The notes under the pieces were generated by a model. The model was not told the DNA's origin. It saw nothing but the letters and a program-made list of their open reading frames with translations, and did no database searches. 35,705 nucleotides of DNA from Anaerolinea sp. Its GTDB lineage: Bacteria; Chloroflexota; Anaerolineae; Anaerolineales; Villigracilaceae. The translations under genes were made by a program, and so were the position numbers. Below, piece after piece: positions 15,715 through 23,850 of the stretch. Position 1 is the first letter of the stretch, and the number at the start of each line of letters is the position of its first letter. The DNA is taken from positions 1 through 35,705 of the forward strand of contig JAIFKY010000027.1 in the NCBI GenBank assembly GCA_020049345.1, written 5' to 3'.

Positions 15715-16497
15715 TTACCCCCGCAACGACATCAACGCGCCGAACCTGCCCGTTTTGCCTTTTTCGGCGCGATGCGAAAACCAATCGTCGAGGTGGCAGG
15801 CTGTGCAAACGCCCGAAATTTGGATTTGCTCCACGCCTGCGTTTTTGAGTTGAATGGCATTTGCTTTCCACAAATCCAGATATACGCTTCCGCTTCTGGT
15901 CTGCAAAATTTGATCTGCGTCCTGCGCATGTTTTTCCCGAACCTGAGAAATGACATCCGCGCCAACTTCATAATGATCGACGCCGATGGAGGGACCAATG
16001 CCAGCGATGATATTTTTGGGATCACAGCCATAATGCGATTGCATCCCCCGCACGGCGGAACCGACGACCCCGCGCATGGTGCCCATCCAACCGGCATGGG
16101 CAATGCCGATCACTTTTTTCACAGGGTCATGGAACAGGATCGGCACACAATCACCGAAACGCATAAACAAGGAAACGTTGGGCGTGTCGGTAAAGATGAT
16201 GTCTGCTCTTGGGGAAGGCTCTGCAATGGGACGCGAACTTTCAGCGTAGACAATGTCTGTGCCGTGAACCAGCCAAACGTCGTGAATGGACGCGGGGTCA
16301 CATCCCATGCAATTAAATACGCGCTCACGATTTTCGATCACATTTGCGGGGTCGTCGCCCACAGAGCCGCCCAGGTTAAGTGAGTGCCAGGGGGCTGGGC
16401 TGACGCCGCCGCGCCGCGTGAAAACGGCTTGTGTGATGGCGTTGGAAAAAACATCAAAACTGTAATAACGTAAACCGTTGCGCTCGTGAAAAGGCAT
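15715..16497 (-). CDS. pgeF: PgeF/YfiH (LACC1-like) multifunctional purine nucleoside enzyme
   Basis: The 260-residue protein has the YfiH copper-oxidase-like fold. It is annotated as polyphenol oxidase or peptidoglycan editing factor, and homologues act on adenosine, inosine and methylthioadenosine. Metal ligands are visible in VWLVHGTD (His), FGDCVPILFHD (Cys) and IGIAHAGWMGTMRG (His), with the C-terminal ISGVCTACHLDDWFSHRAE. The start ATG 16497 overlaps the preceding stop (TAATG). A role as methylthioadenosine phosphorylase feeding MtnA is possible, since no mtnP is visible, but this is inference. Confidence 0.92.
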   Translation of the reverse strand: MPFHERNGLRYYSFDVFSNAITQAVFTRRGGVSPAPWHSLNLGGSVGDDPANVIENRERVFNCMGCDPASIHDVWLVHGTDIVYAESSRPIAEPSPRADIIFTDTPNVSLFMRFGDCVPILFHDPVKKVIGIAHAGWMGTMRGVVGSAVRGMQSHYGCDPKNIIAGIGPSIGVDHYEVGADVISQVREKHAQDADQILQTRSGSVYLDLWKANAIQLKNAGVEQIQISGVCTACHLDDWFSHRAEKGKTGRFGALMSLRG

Positions 16498-17507
16498 TAC
16501 TGTGAAGCCTCGTGGACTGCAAATTTTTTAACAAAGTACTGGCGTGTTTCGCTCATGGATTCTTCAATATTGGGGTAGGCGAACCACGCGGTGGACAGCC
16601 CAAAAAGAGCGCCGGTGAGCGCGCGTAAAAATGGCGTGCTTTCGCGGTATGGAATGACAGCGGCGAACCATGTCCAATTGAATTGGCTAAAAAGTTGTGA
16701 GAAGCCGTCCAAGCCAATGGGACCCAGCCCAATGAGAAGCCATAAAACCCAATGCAGAGATTTTATACGGCGTCCTGATAAACCAAAGATAATGCCGAAG
16801 ATCAACATGGAAAGGTAGATGGCTACGTCGCGTTCGCAGAGCGCAACTTTATAACCTATCGTTTCATCACCGATGTAGTTCCGCGCCTGAAAACGCGTGA
16901 TGCTGTACGGGTCATCCAGTTTGGAAATGCCAGTGACCTGCTCGAATGTTTTTACGCCGTCCACCTTTGCCTCGGCCAGCGGATAAAAAGCCTGTTCTCC
17001 ATAAAGGAAAAATGAGCGAAAGCCAAATTGATGGCAAAGCGGGCTGTAAATTCGATAGATTGCTTTTGCGGGCAGGGTGGCGCCCATCTTCATTAAAGTC
17101 GGCGCGAGGAGCGGCAAGCCAACATAAAAAAGCATGAACAGATTCAGCAAAAGCAAGTAACGGCGTGCAATCCAATATGAAACGCGGTCTCCAGTGGTCA
17201 CTTTTTTTCCTTTTTTGATTCGCATAAGATATTCCGGGTCGCCGATCTGCTCAAGTTGATTCTTTCTATCAGAGGCGGCGCCGAGAGTCATTTGTAATTT
17301 CTGGCGGGTGATGGGGGCTTTCAGGCTGTAAGGTCCCACTTCGATGACAGGAATTTCCAATCCAAAATTTGCTTTCAATGCGGCATCGCTTTCAATATCC
17401 ACTTCCACCAATCGGTGCGGATATTGAGATTGCAGTTCGCCCAACTCGGTTTTTACTTCATCGCATAATTTACATCCCATGCGGGTGTAGAGAGTTACAT
17501 TGAGCAT
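16497..17507 (-). CDS. Glutaredoxin-like domain fused to DUF2085 membrane domain
   Basis: The 336-residue protein joins two modules. Residues 1-75 are a thioredoxin/glutaredoxin-like fold of the DUF836 type with a redox CxxC (TRMGCKLCDE near 8-17) and EIPVIEVG (cis-Pro position). Residues about 115-320 form a membrane domain with four to five helices. Its SPLCHQFGFRSFFLYGEQ, ALCERDVAIYLSMLIFG and LGPIGLDGFSQLF segments are the DUF2085 pattern, here with CHQ and CERD cysteines. A role in membrane thiol chemistry is suggested by the fusion only. It is the first gene of the run into pgeF-yggS-yggT-yggU. Confidence 0.8.
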   Translation of the reverse strand: MLNVTLYTRMGCKLCDEVKTELGELQSQYPHRLVEVDIESDAALKANFGLEIPVIEVGPYSLKAPITRQKLQMTLGAASDRKNQLEQIGDPEYLMRIKKGKKVTTGDRVSYWIARRYLLLLNLFMLFYVGLPLLAPTLMKMGATLPAKAIYRIYSPLCHQFGFRSFFLYGEQAFYPLAEAKVDGVKTFEQVTGISKLDDPYSITRFQARNYIGDETIGYKVALCERDVAIYLSMLIFGIIFGLSGRRIKSLHWVLWLLIGLGPIGLDGFSQLFSQFNWTWFAAVIPYRESTPFLRALTGALFGLSTAWFAYPNIEESMSETRQYFVKKFAVHEASQ

Positions 17508-17520
17508 AAAAGTCCTTAAA

Positions 17521-17661
17521 TAGACTTCGGAAGCACTAGAAACTGTTTAATAACTTCACCACAAAGTCACCAAGACACAAAGTTTTTTTCTTCGAGTCTT
17601 TGAGGCTTCGTGCCTTTGTGGTCAAAAAGCGGGCTTATTAAACAGACACTTCCGAAGTCTA
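17521..17661. repeat. Inverted-repeat intergenic element, family A copy 3
   Basis: The core matches copy 1 in the same orientation. Around it lie two layers of inverted repeat: an inner TGTTTAATAA / TTATTAAACA and an outer TAGACTTCGGAAG (17521-17533) / CTTCCGAAGTCTA (17649-17661). It sits between the ccdA stop and the start of the next - strand gene. Confidence 0.75.
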
Positions 17662-17669
17662 TTCCTGAA

Positions 17670-18395
17670 TTAAATTCCAAAATCAAAGAAGAAAAATTGT
17701 CCCTGTTGGGCAATCAACTCAAATACGCCGGTAAAAAGCATAACGCCGATGATGACAAGAATTACACCCATTGCAATTTCAACATAGCGCATGGTTTTAC
17801 CGTATTTTTTCAAAACAGTCGTCACCCAGCCAATGCCGAGTGCGGCAATCAAAAACGGAATAGCCAGTCCGGTTGAATAGGCAGTTAATAACGTCGCGCC
17901 AAGCGGAACCGATCCGCCGTTGATCGCCAGGGTGAGGATCGCGCCCAGCACAGGACCCACACACGGAGACCAGCCGGCCGAAAAAAAGACGCCCATCAAC
18001 ACAGAGGAGAGATAGCCCCATTTTGGATCAGGAGCCTGCTGCACGCGGGTGTCATACGCCAGAAATGGAATGTGAAAAACGCCGATCATGTGCAACCCGA
18101 AAATAACCACCACAATGCCGCCGATCTTTGCCAGCCAGAAGCGCAGATCAAACAGTAATGCTCCGGCAAAAGCGGCAATCACGCCAAAAAGCACAAACAC
18201 CACGCTAAATCCCAGCACAAAGGCCAGCCCGTGACTGAATGTGACCCAACGATTAGATTTTCCATTTTCGCCGCCAGCGGCAAGTCCGCCGAGATAACCT
18301 ACATAAGCAGGCACCAGCGAAAAAACGCATGGCGAAAGAAAAGATGCCAAACCTGCAAGGAAGGCAAGCCCAACTGATATTTGAGAGATTTCCAT
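17670..18395 (-). CDS. CcdA/DsbD-type thiol-disulfide membrane transporter
   Basis: The 241-residue protein has six predicted membrane helices. It carries the two family cysteines: FLSPCVFSLVPAYVGYLGG (Cys near 23) and AGWSPCVGPVLGAIL (Cys near 144). These move reducing equivalents from cytoplasmic thioredoxin across the membrane to extracytoplasmic thiol proteins, for example in cytochrome c maturation. No thioredoxin-like partner is immediately adjacent, though a glutaredoxin-like fusion follows on the same strand after a repeat element. ATG 18395 is ten bases after AAGG. The L,D-transpeptidase gene is 42 bp upstream. Confidence 0.93.
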   Translation of the reverse strand: MEISQISVGLAFLAGLASFLSPCVFSLVPAYVGYLGGLAAGGENGKSNRWVTFSHGLAFVLGFSVVFVLFGVIAAFAGALLFDLRFWLAKIGGIVVVIFGLHMIGVFHIPFLAYDTRVQQAPDPKWGYLSSVLMGVFFSAGWSPCVGPVLGAILTLAINGGSVPLGATLLTAYSTGLAIPFLIAALGIGWVTTVLKKYGKTMRYVEIAMGVILVIIGVMLFTGVFELIAQQGQFFFFDFGI

Positions 18396-18436
18396 TTGAT
18401 TGATACCTTATAAATTTTTGAAAACAATCTAAAAAA

Positions 18437-19573
18437 CTACGCCTTCAACTCGGTAACAGTAACCGTTGTGCCATGTTCGGGCCAGGTCATGCGCGCTTCA
18501 CTTTGCACCAGTGAAATATATGGGGTCGTCCAGCGGAAAATCCACTTGGAATCTTCGGGTTTGACATTGATGCAGCCGTGCGAACGTCTTTCGCCAAAGT
18601 CATTGTGCCAGAACGCACCGTGGATGGCGATGCCCTCGCCAGAAATCACCGTATCCCAGGGAACCGCGGGAGTGGAATAACCAGAAGCCGAACTGCCGCC
18701 GCTCATATTCAAGGAAAGAATCTTCCAGTGCGTATTCAAATCTCCAACCGGAGTTGCAAAACTATCTGTTGGCGCGCCGTACGCATCAAATATTGCGCCG
18801 CTGGAAATACGGCAGAAAAACACTTCGTTATTTCCTTCAAAACATGAAAGCGTTTGGTAGGTAAGGTTTGCCACAATCTTCTTTTCGACAGGGTCAATAT
18901 CTGGACTGATGGGTGCAACATCCTGTTCCGTTAAAACTTTCAAACCTGCGCCATCTGCCCAGAAAATATCGCCGGGACCATAGCCGCGCCCAGGGGCTTC
19001 ATTCCAACGATATTCTACAAATCCATTGTTCTGGCGGACCTGGTCAATCCAAATCACCTGTCCATAATAAACACGCGGCGGGAAATTATAAGACTGCAAA
19101 CTCTGAAGCCAGGTGGATACCACCGGACCTTCCAAAGCTAAATCAATATACGGCACGGTGACTTCAGCCCAAAACCCTGGCACGCCGGCGGGCATTTCGG
19201 TGATGGGGGTATTGGGTAAATTACGGGTGGGCTGTACACGCGAAGACCAAACATACCCTCCCGCTGTTTCGAGATATTTTTGGTTCGTTAAGCCTACTGC
19301 AACGCCCAGCACCTCGCGCCGCCACTCGATCAAATTATCGTCGTACAAGACGCCGGTTGTCGTGGCTTGCAAAGGATCGTTGGACGGGCGATTATGAACA
19401 TCGGTCATGCCGGTCATACGCCCGATGATCTCGCTGGCGGGGAATTGCGGCAAACGCTTTGGCGCGTAGAGCGCGTCGTAATACTTGTCAAGTTTTAACG
19501 GGCGAAATGCCAACGCACCCAGCCCAACGCCTGCAACTTTTAGAAAATCTCGACGGGAAAAATTATGTTTCAT
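18437..19573 (-). CDS. Tat-exported L,D-transpeptidase (YkuD)
   Basis: The 378-residue protein begins with a twin-arginine signal (SRRDFLKVAGVGLGALAF). The C-terminal catalytic domain has IAIHGAFWHNDFGERRSHGC (His near 323, then the SHGCINV Cys near 342), the YkuD active-site pattern. L,D-transpeptidases form 3-3 crosslinks or attach proteins to peptidoglycan. The middle ~200 residues have a YRWNEAPGRGYGPGDIFWAD-type region, possibly an SH3-like or substrate domain. Tat export of a YkuD enzyme is less usual than Sec export and recurs in Chloroflexota and some Actinobacteria. ATG 19573 follows AAGGTG. A ccdA gene follows on the same strand. Confidence 0.92.
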   Translation of the reverse strand: MKHNFSRRDFLKVAGVGLGALAFRPLKLDKYYDALYAPKRLPQFPASEIIGRMTGMTDVHNRPSNDPLQATTTGVLYDDNLIEWRREVLGVAVGLTNQKYLETAGGYVWSSRVQPTRNLPNTPITEMPAGVPGFWAEVTVPYIDLALEGPVVSTWLQSLQSYNFPPRVYYGQVIWIDQVRQNNGFVEYRWNEAPGRGYGPGDIFWADGAGLKVLTEQDVAPISPDIDPVEKKIVANLTYQTLSCFEGNNEVFFCRISSGAIFDAYGAPTDSFATPVGDLNTHWKILSLNMSGGSSASGYSTPAVPWDTVISGEGIAIHGAFWHNDFGERRSHGCINVKPEDSKWIFRWTTPYISLVQSEARMTWPEHGTTVTVTELKA

Positions 19574-19792
19574 GCTTCACCTTAAAAAATATTATGTAAG
19601 TTGAAAGTTTTTAGACACACCTTCGGCTTTTCGTGGGCTAAGCCCTCGAAAGAGTAAAAGGGGGATTCCCCTCCCGAAAATGCAGGGAGGGTTCTAAAAT
19701 TATTTTCGACGATTTACTTAACGCAAAACAACATCATGCGCCGCAAGCATACCTGCAAACAAAAAGAGCGTCAACAGCACAGTGAGAATGGA
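19574..19792. other. Intergenic region with a small hydrophobic ORF and a CCTCCC hairpin
   Basis: On the - strand, 19780-19718 reads as a 20-codon ORF (GTG start, MLLTLFLFAGMLAAHDVVLR). It continues the esterase frame just past its TAA, with no ribosome site. A hairpin CCTCCC/GGGAGG lies around 19670-19690. No promoter for the L,D-transpeptidase is obvious. Confidence 0.3.
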
Positions 19793-20452
19793 TTAATCTT
19801 TTAAGTAAGTCTCCAATGAATGCAGGCAATTCGCGCTCAATTTATGTCCCACTTCATCTTCGCAATACGTAATTTGCGCGCCAGCCTGTTCGAGCAACTC
19901 CATCGAAGAGCGCGCGCGGTCAATGGGAATCGTTTGGTCTTGTGTGCCATGCGCCACGAAAATATTTTTTCCAGCCAGCGGCTTTTGCTGAATCAACCCT
20001 TCAACTCCGGCGGGAACAAATCCGGCCAGCACGCCCATCTTGCGGATTCTGTGCGGATGAAGCATGGCGATCAAATTGGTCATGGCGGCGCCCTGACTGA
20101 ATCCCATTAAGTCGAATTGCAGCGCATCCAAATTAACCGAAGCGGAGTACTGGTCAATGAGTTTGATCAACGCCTCAACAGCAGGAGCAAACGCCGCAAG
20201 CGCGGGAAAACCAAAGGTGGCAGGATCAAGCACACGCCACGAAAATCCGCTTGGGTTGGCGGCGTAAGGCGCGCGCGGCGCAATGATCCAATAATCGGGC
20301 GAAAGTTTGCGCGTGAAAAGCCACATGGAATTTTCATCGCCTGTCCAGCCATGTAATAAAACCAGCAAACGCGGGCTGGCTGATTGCGACGGTCGCACGC
20401 GCAAAGTCCAATCGTCATATGAAATCAATTGGGTGTCAGTCGCGGTTCGCAC
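19793..20452 (-). CDS. Alpha/beta-hydrolase, phospholipase/carboxylesterase type
   Basis: The 219-residue protein has the carboxylesterase (LysoPLA/YtnP-type) layout: LLVLLHGWTGDENSM near 29-43 (oxyanion HG), the nucleophile elbow LMGFSQGAAM (Ser near 117), the acid in FVAHGTQDQTIP, and the His in DEVGHKLS near 203. It should cleave short esters; the substrate is unknown. The GTG start at 20452 overlaps the preceding small membrane-protein gene by 17 bases and has no strong ribosome site, so coupling is likely. It is the last gene of a patatin / membrane protein / esterase run, suggesting lipid-ester turnover. Confidence 0.88.
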   Translation of the reverse strand: MRTATDTQLISYDDWTLRVRPSQSASPRLLVLLHGWTGDENSMWLFTRKLSPDYWIIAPRAPYAANPSGFSWRVLDPATFGFPALAAFAPAVEALIKLIDQYSASVNLDALQFDLMGFSQGAAMTNLIAMLHPHRIRKMGVLAGFVPAGVEGLIQQKPLAGKNIFVAHGTQDQTIPIDRARSSMELLEQAGAQITYCEDEVGHKLSANCLHSLETYLKD

Positions 20453-20666
20453 GTTTCACGATCCAATCTGTCAGGTTGAGAAAAAGCAGGATCAGCCCAA
20501 TCGGGACGAATGCGCCGAGCATACACATCAGCCCCATTACCGCCGCGCCGAAGCCATAGATCAACCAGATCAAGCCATCGCCCACGATAAATAACAAGGC
20601 AAGTGCGCCAACAATCAGCCGCACATTGGTCTCTTTCATATAACTGCGTAAATCACGACTCATCAT
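20436..20666 (-). CDS. Small two-helix membrane protein, function unknown
   Basis: The 76-residue protein has two hydrophobic helices (about 17-37 and 39-64) with a basic tail (DWIVKRANRD). I do not recognise a family. Two ATG codons are adjacent (20666, 20663). The first overlaps the patatin stop as ATGA, and the second is better spaced from GAGG. Its end overlaps the esterase start by 17 bases. Tight packing implies one operon of three genes. Confidence 0.75.
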   Translation of the reverse strand: MMSRDLRSYMKETNVRLIVGALALLFIVGDGLIWLIYGFGAAVMGLMCMLGAFVPIGLILLFLNLTDWIVKRANRD

Positions 20667-21538
20667 TTACCTCTAAATATTTTTTTCACGCGCGTTGTCC
20701 ATGAAGTGGCTTTTTTCAACTTGGGCAAAATTTCTTCCACGGCAACTTCGCCGAGCAACGCCACCTCTTTGACAACAACCTTGTCAAGCAGATCAAGGTG
20801 ATGCACATTCGGGCGGACGATGACATCGGGCGCATCTGCTTCAAGGCGGTAATGCGCCACGGCGCGACTGCTGAGGTCTACGGCGCGCATGAAAATATCA
20901 AACGCCTGCGCCACATGCAGGCGATGTATGCGATCTGAAATCTGCTTCGGCAAAATGGATGGGACGGGAATGGCGTAGGTGCGGAGGGGTATATCCAGCG
21001 GGTCATTTAAAACTACGGCAACAATTGGCAGGTCAGGCGAGAGCATCCGCGCCACGGTTACGGGCACAGGGTTCAAAACGCCGCCATCCATCAATTCCCA
21101 ATCGTTCAAACGGTGCGGTGGGAAAATACCAGGCAGGGCAATTGTGGCAAGCACGGCATCCCTCAAATATCCTTCCGAGATGACAACTTCGCTGCCTGTC
21201 TTTACATCCACCGCAGTAACGGCGCATGGAATTTTCAGGTCGTCAAAAGTCTTTTCACCCAAAACGGTATCGAGCAATTTGCGGGCGCCAGAAAGTCCAA
21301 GCAGGGAGGGACCATCATTTGAATCGCGCGCATACAAACTTCCTTGATCGGTTGCGGTGAAAATTTCCTCGATCTCGTCCGGGGTAAGTCCCGACGCATA
21401 CAAGACACCTACCAGCCCGCCAAAACTCGTGCCAGCCACCGAGGAGATTTTGTATCCTTCTTTTTCGAGGCGGCGAATGACGCCAATATGCGCGTTGCCC
21501 TTGGCTCCACCGCCGCCTAATGCCAGTGTAATATCCAT
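20663..21538 (-). CDS. Patatin-like phospholipase (RssA/YchK type)
   Basis: The 291-residue patatin family protein has the glycine-rich oxyanion ALGGGGAKGNAHIGV (6-20), the nucleophile GTSFGG (GxSxG, Ser near 38), and the catalytic Asp in LMDGGVLNPVPV (near 152). Bacterial members hydrolyse phospholipid or lysophospholipid acyl esters. ATG 21538 lies 12 bases after GGAAGG. A TATAAT on the - strand at 21589-21584 is a probable -10 box. It is the promoter-proximal gene of the three-gene run with the small membrane protein and the esterase. Confidence 0.93.
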   Translation of the reverse strand: MDITLALGGGGAKGNAHIGVIRRLEKEGYKISSVAGTSFGGLVGVLYASGLTPDEIEEIFTATDQGSLYARDSNDGPSLLGLSGARKLLDTVLGEKTFDDLKIPCAVTAVDVKTGSEVVISEGYLRDAVLATIALPGIFPPHRLNDWELMDGGVLNPVPVTVARMLSPDLPIVAVVLNDPLDIPLRTYAIPVPSILPKQISDRIHRLHVAQAFDIFMRAVDLSSRAVAHYRLEADAPDVIVRPNVHHLDLLDKVVVKEVALLGEVAVEEILPKLKKATSWTTRVKKIFRGK

Positions 21539-21583
21539 AGTTTTTATAAACCTTCCATCAGTTAGACAGTGTGAATGAAAAGG

Positions 21584-21589
21584 ATTATA
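21584..21589 (-). promoter_or_regulatory. Probable -10 box of the patatin operon
   Basis: A perfect TATAAT on the - strand, about 45 bp before the ATG, giving a leader of roughly 40 bases with GGAAGG. No convincing -35 box is visible at 16-18 bp. Confidence 0.45.
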
Positions 21590-21644
21590 CCTTGCGAAAA
21601 TTTTGTAATTCTCTGCATGAAAAAGTGAGCGATGACACGGAAAG

Positions 21645-21862
21645 CGTTAAGAAACCATTTCACCACAGACAATACCTTCGCCAAATTTCATAAACTTGGT
21701 CTTCGTGGGGCGGATTGACAATCCGCCCGCCAGATACGGCAAAAAGTTAAATTCAATCCCATATTTTGTAGCGCGGGATGCCATCCCGCGCTACAAAATA
21801 TGCAAAGGTGTTGCACAGAGGTCACAGAGTTTTTTCTCCGTGAACTCTGTGGTTATTGATGG
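21645..21862. repeat. Mosaic of REP-like palindromes and a decayed CCACAGAG element
   Basis: The left edge GTTAAGAAACCATTTCACCACAGA and right edge CACAGAGGTCACAGAG ... CTCTGTGGTTATTGATGG resemble decayed family B or A ends. Between them are GGGCGGATT-GAC-AATCCGCCC and a perfect 19-bp hairpin at 21761-21801 (core GCGCGGGAT/ATCCCGCGC). The 351-bp gap 21539-21889 holds these repeats plus the patatin promoter, with no gene. Confidence 0.6.
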
Positions 21863-21889
21863 AGAAATCCTGGGATAATTTTCAAGTTA

Positions 21890-23050
21890 CTAAATCGAGT
21901 TAAGCGCCTTCCGCATTCGATCCAGTCCTTGTTCGAGCAGTTTGCGCGAAGTACCAAAATTCAAGCGGATATGCCCCTCGCCTTCCGCGCCGAATATCAG
22001 ACCTTCGCTCACGGCAACCTTGGCATTCTTCAAGAAAAATTCATAGGGCGAGCCGACAATGCCGGTCTGTGTGAAATCAAGCCAGCCAAGGTAGGTTGCA
22101 TCGGGAATGGTCATGCGGACATTGGGCATGTACTCGGCGACATATTCCACCAAGAAATTGCGATTGAGTGTCAGATAATGGCGAAGTTCATTCAGCCAGC
22201 CGTCACATTGACCAGAAAATGCAGCCTGTGCGGCGATCAAACCGGCGCTGCTGACATGCATCCGCAAATGATTAACTTCCTTTTCGTAGCGTTCGCGCAG
22301 CTCTGGATCGGTGATGATCGCAAATCCGCAAAACAAGCCTGGGACATTGAAGGTCTTGGACGGGGCAATTAATGTAATGGTATGTCTGGCAATATCAGAA
22401 GATAACTTTGCGAGCGGGGTGAAGGTATTCCCATCCAACAGCAATTCAGAATGAATTTCATCTGAAACGATCAACACATTGTTTTGGATGCAGATTTTCG
22501 CCATCTTCAACAACTCACTGCGCGAGAAGATAATGCCCAGCGGGTTATGCGGATTGCAAAGCAGGAACATGCCCGCCTTCTTAACCTGCTTTTCAAAAAT
22601 ATCCCAGTCAATTTTGTAATTGAGAATTCTCCCATCTACACGCGTGATGAGCGGCGCGTCAAGTTGCGGAATACCAAGATTGTTTTTCACTTCATGAAAT
22701 TCATTGTAAACGGGCGTTTGGATCAGCACGCCTTTTTTGGGAGTGCAGGCAATTCGCGCCGCAACACTCAAGCCGCTGACAATGCCGGTGACGGCAACCA
22801 CCGCTTCGGGCTTGATCTTCCAGCCGTATAACTTATCCATGCGGGCGGCGACGGTTTCCTTCAACGCGGGTGTGGGCATTTCATATCCCATCACGCCATG
22901 ATCCACGGCTTTGTGAAGCGCTTTCAAAATCGGCTTGGGCGCGGAAAAGTCCATATCAGCCACCCACATGGGAAGCACATCTTTTGGATACCTCAGCCAC
23001 TTGATCGAGTTGGTGTTACGGCGGTTGGGAACAATGTCAAAGTTTGTCAT
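21890..23050 (-). CDS. MalY/PatB-type PLP-dependent C-S lyase/aminotransferase
   Basis: The 386-residue fold-type I enzyme is of the MalY/PatB group, which cleaves cystathionine or cysteine conjugates to homocysteine, ammonia and pyruvate. Marks: MWVADMDFSAPKPI (28-41, substrate-binding), VVAVTGIVSGL near 83-93, LLCNPHNPLG (PLP-binding Asn near 163), VSDEIHSELLLDG (Asp near 195), and the PLP lysine in IAPSKTFNVPGL (near 230). MalY itself also binds a transcription factor, while most relatives are just lyases; sequence alone does not decide. ATG 23050 follows AGAGGA. It diverges from the secreted-protein gene at 23165. Confidence 0.92.
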   Translation of the reverse strand: MTNFDIVPNRRNTNSIKWLRYPKDVLPMWVADMDFSAPKPILKALHKAVDHGVMGYEMPTPALKETVAARMDKLYGWKIKPEAVVAVTGIVSGLSVAARIACTPKKGVLIQTPVYNEFHEVKNNLGIPQLDAPLITRVDGRILNYKIDWDIFEKQVKKAGMFLLCNPHNPLGIIFSRSELLKMAKICIQNNVLIVSDEIHSELLLDGNTFTPLAKLSSDIARHTITLIAPSKTFNVPGLFCGFAIITDPELRERYEKEVNHLRMHVSSAGLIAAQAAFSGQCDGWLNELRHYLTLNRNFLVEYVAEYMPNVRMTIPDATYLGWLDFTQTGIVGSPYEFFLKNAKVAVSEGLIFGAEGEGHIRLNFGTSRKLLEQGLDRMRKALNSI

Positions 23051-23164
23051 AAAGTCCTCTGGTTATATGAATTGGGAAATAACGATGCGGGATATTGTAC
23101 TGTACTGTCAGGTTTACTTTTTGGCATCGAATTGTCATGCGAAATTCAGGCGGTTAAGGCAATA

Positions 23165-23773
23165 ATGAATTTGATGAAAAGCCGCTTCTCGATTTTATTC
23201 TGGTTTGGTCTGGCTGTTTGCATGGGGATAGTTATGCCTGCCATCCATGCAAGGCAAACGTTGCATCCCATGCCGCCCAGCCCGCCATCTCACTACGGCG
23301 GAATCGAAATCAGGGGCGACGCAAAATTTGTCATACAAACCCGCGCCGCCCTGATTCTGTTGGATCAAAAAGCCCCCGCCGCATTTGAAAAAATTCAAAC
23401 GTATGTCGGCATGATCGAGCAGGGAGAACATAGCGGCATGTGGGCATGGGAAACCCCGCCGCGTTACGAGGTGGGCGATGCGACCGCGTTTTTCAGCGTC
23501 ACCTGGTACGCATCCACCATCGCGCATGACGCGACCCATTCGGAGTTGTATGCCCAATATCAAGCAGCGCACCCAAATCAGCCCGTGCCAGAAGATGCCT
23601 ATGGCGGCGTGGAAGTAGAACGCTTCTGCATTGGCTATCAACTGGATGTGTCCAAGCAAATCGGCGCGCCACAAAGCGAAATGGATTATTTATCCACGTT
23701 GGACGGCACGCACTGCGACCTTGATCACGATGGCGACTGTGATTGGGATGATTACCAGAATCGGAATTGGTAG
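23165..23773 (+). CDS. Secreted protein with HDATH motif and Ca-binding-like C-terminus, function unknown
   Basis: The 202-residue protein has a signal peptide (cleavage probably near HARQ, about residue 30). It starts at ATG 23165 after AAGG; ATG 23174 is the alternative. The centre carries SVTWYASTIAHDATHSELY (near 108-126). Its HxxxH spacing is seen in some metal-binding proteins but is not the HExxH of zincins. The C-terminus DLDHDGDCDWDDY is an Asp-rich loop like EF-hand/dockerin Ca sites. I cannot assign a family. Bordered by malY (divergent) and a nuclease/DUF2283 pair; no operon partner is evident. Confidence 0.7.
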   Translation: MNLMKSRFSILFWFGLAVCMGIVMPAIHARQTLHPMPPSPPSHYGGIEIRGDAKFVIQTRAALILLDQKAPAAFEKIQTYVGMIEQGEHSGMWAWETPPRYEVGDATAFFSVTWYASTIAHDATHSELYAQYQAAHPNQPVPEDAYGGVEVERFCIGYQLDVSKQIGAPQSEMDYLSTLDGTHCDLDHDGDCDWDDYQNRNW

Positions 23774-23813
23774 ACAAAATAATTACTTTCATCGTTTACA
23801 CAAGGAACCAGGG

Positions 23814-23826
23814 TACGGCACACATC
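23814..23826. repeat. Leader motif shared with the lipoprotein at 5394
   Basis: TACGGCACACATC occurs here, 25 bp before ATG 23851, and at 5342-5354, 40 bp before ATG 5394. The flanks are also similar (ACAA, AAC, GGG on the left). It is a short direct match with no known function. Confidence 0.35.
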
Positions 23827-23850
23827 CTCAAATCGGAGTAAAATCCAGCC

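Noticed and set aside
15538-16383. Long open frame on the + strand opposite pgeF and yggS
   Set aside because: It is antisense to two well-supported genes, with no domain or start signal; a GC-rich shadow.
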